Below are positions 19,770 to 20,091 of a DNA stretch of 20,091 bases, one piece after another. The stretch spans positions 26,546 through 46,636 of the forward strand of contig QKYT01000290.1 of NCBI GenBank assembly GCA_003550305.1. The letters are read 5' to 3'. The position numbers and the translations under genes were made by a program. The notes below the pieces were generated by a model that worked only from the letters and a program-made list of their open reading frames with translations, ran no database searches and was not told the origin of the DNA. Within the stretch, counting starts at the first letter, position 1. The number at the start of each line of letters is the position of its first letter. The stretch comes from Glomus cerebriforme. Taxonomy: Eukaryota > Glomeromycota > Glomeromycetes > Glomerales > Glomeraceae.

Positions 19770-20091
19770 CTAAATTCCTTTAGATTCATTATAAAAAAAA
19801 TAGAAAATTGTAAATTAGAAATAATTATAGTAGAATAAACAAAGTTTAATACATTAGTAAAAAAAATTTACCATCATCATTAATTTTCAATTGAGTAAAA
19901 TCAATTCGGATAGATTCTATTTAATAAAACAAAAATTTGTTAGTTTTTTTTCTAAGAAAAAAAAAATTTTTTTGAATAAAAGATTATTTACTTGAATATT
20001 TCATGCTTATGTCCATAAAAAAGAATCCAATTTTAATAAATGGCTTTACTTTCTTATTAACAATTATTCCAATTAAGTCATTTTTGATTTT
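19770..20091 (-). CDS. 3' end of an unidentified gene (partial, right edge)
   Basis: Two well-formed exons and a possible short last one on the minus strand. Exon 20091-19992 reads KIKNDLIGIIVNKKVKPFIK, then IGFFFMDISMKYS, and ends in a donor (TCAA|GTAAAT). A 75-nt intron ends in TTAAATAG. Exon 19916-19872 continues in frame KSIRIDFTQLKINDDG and ends in another donor (GATG|GTAAAT). The next acceptor (CTAAAG at 19778) would give a tiny last exon with a stop at 19770-19772; a second acceptor (TTTAG at 19770) would instead add ENKISIS and stop at 19747. The phases agree and the peptide is balanced, which supports a real gene. Its start lies beyond the window. I do not recognise the family. Confidence 0.5.

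Overview
The window looks like nuclear DNA from an arbuscular mycorrhizal fungus of the Rhizophagus (Glomeromycotina) type. It is very A+T-rich and gene-poor. Introns are short (about 63-94 nt) with GT..AG ends. It also holds families that are expanded in these fungi: an extracellular Kelch-repeat protein with one membrane segment, a decayed kinase of the expanded family, and weaker matches to a Crinkler-type NTPase and a BTB domain. The organism call rests on these protein styles from memory; no database search was possible.

Layout. The left edge (83-166, minus) is the first exon of a KHA1-like K+/H+ antiporter. About 1.2-5.8 kb is mostly non-coding. It holds a fold-back element (1223-1377) and two decayed copies of the Kelch gene on the minus strand (2365-2770 and 3320-4263). 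About 5.9-7.2 kb has a possible BTB relic and a 116-bp tandem duplication whose two copies can fold into the same hairpins. About 7.3-9.3 kb is decayed purine-rich coding sequence, a cluster of a 10-bp palindrome and a decayed Crinkler-like NTPase, followed by a cysteine-rich open stretch. From 10456 to 11739 lies a three-exon minus-strand gene of unknown function, with two reading frames open together over its 5' half. About 12.4-13.5 kb is a diverged repeat block with a small inverted-repeat element inserted in it. From 13685 to 15735 is the best gene of the window, a six-exon Kelch protein of 554 residues. Further right are a G+C-rich palindromic element (16897-17058), a kinase relic (17564-17873), a second copy of the fold-back element (18094-18310) and, at the right edge, the last exons of an unidentified minus-strand gene.

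All confidently modelled genes lie on the minus strand; none form an operon. The Kelch gene and its two relics record repeated local duplication and decay of one family. I did not find a convincing new multi-gene system. The observations most worth checking are the duplicated hairpin element at 6970-7200, the double open frame at 11065-11739, and the fold-back element families.
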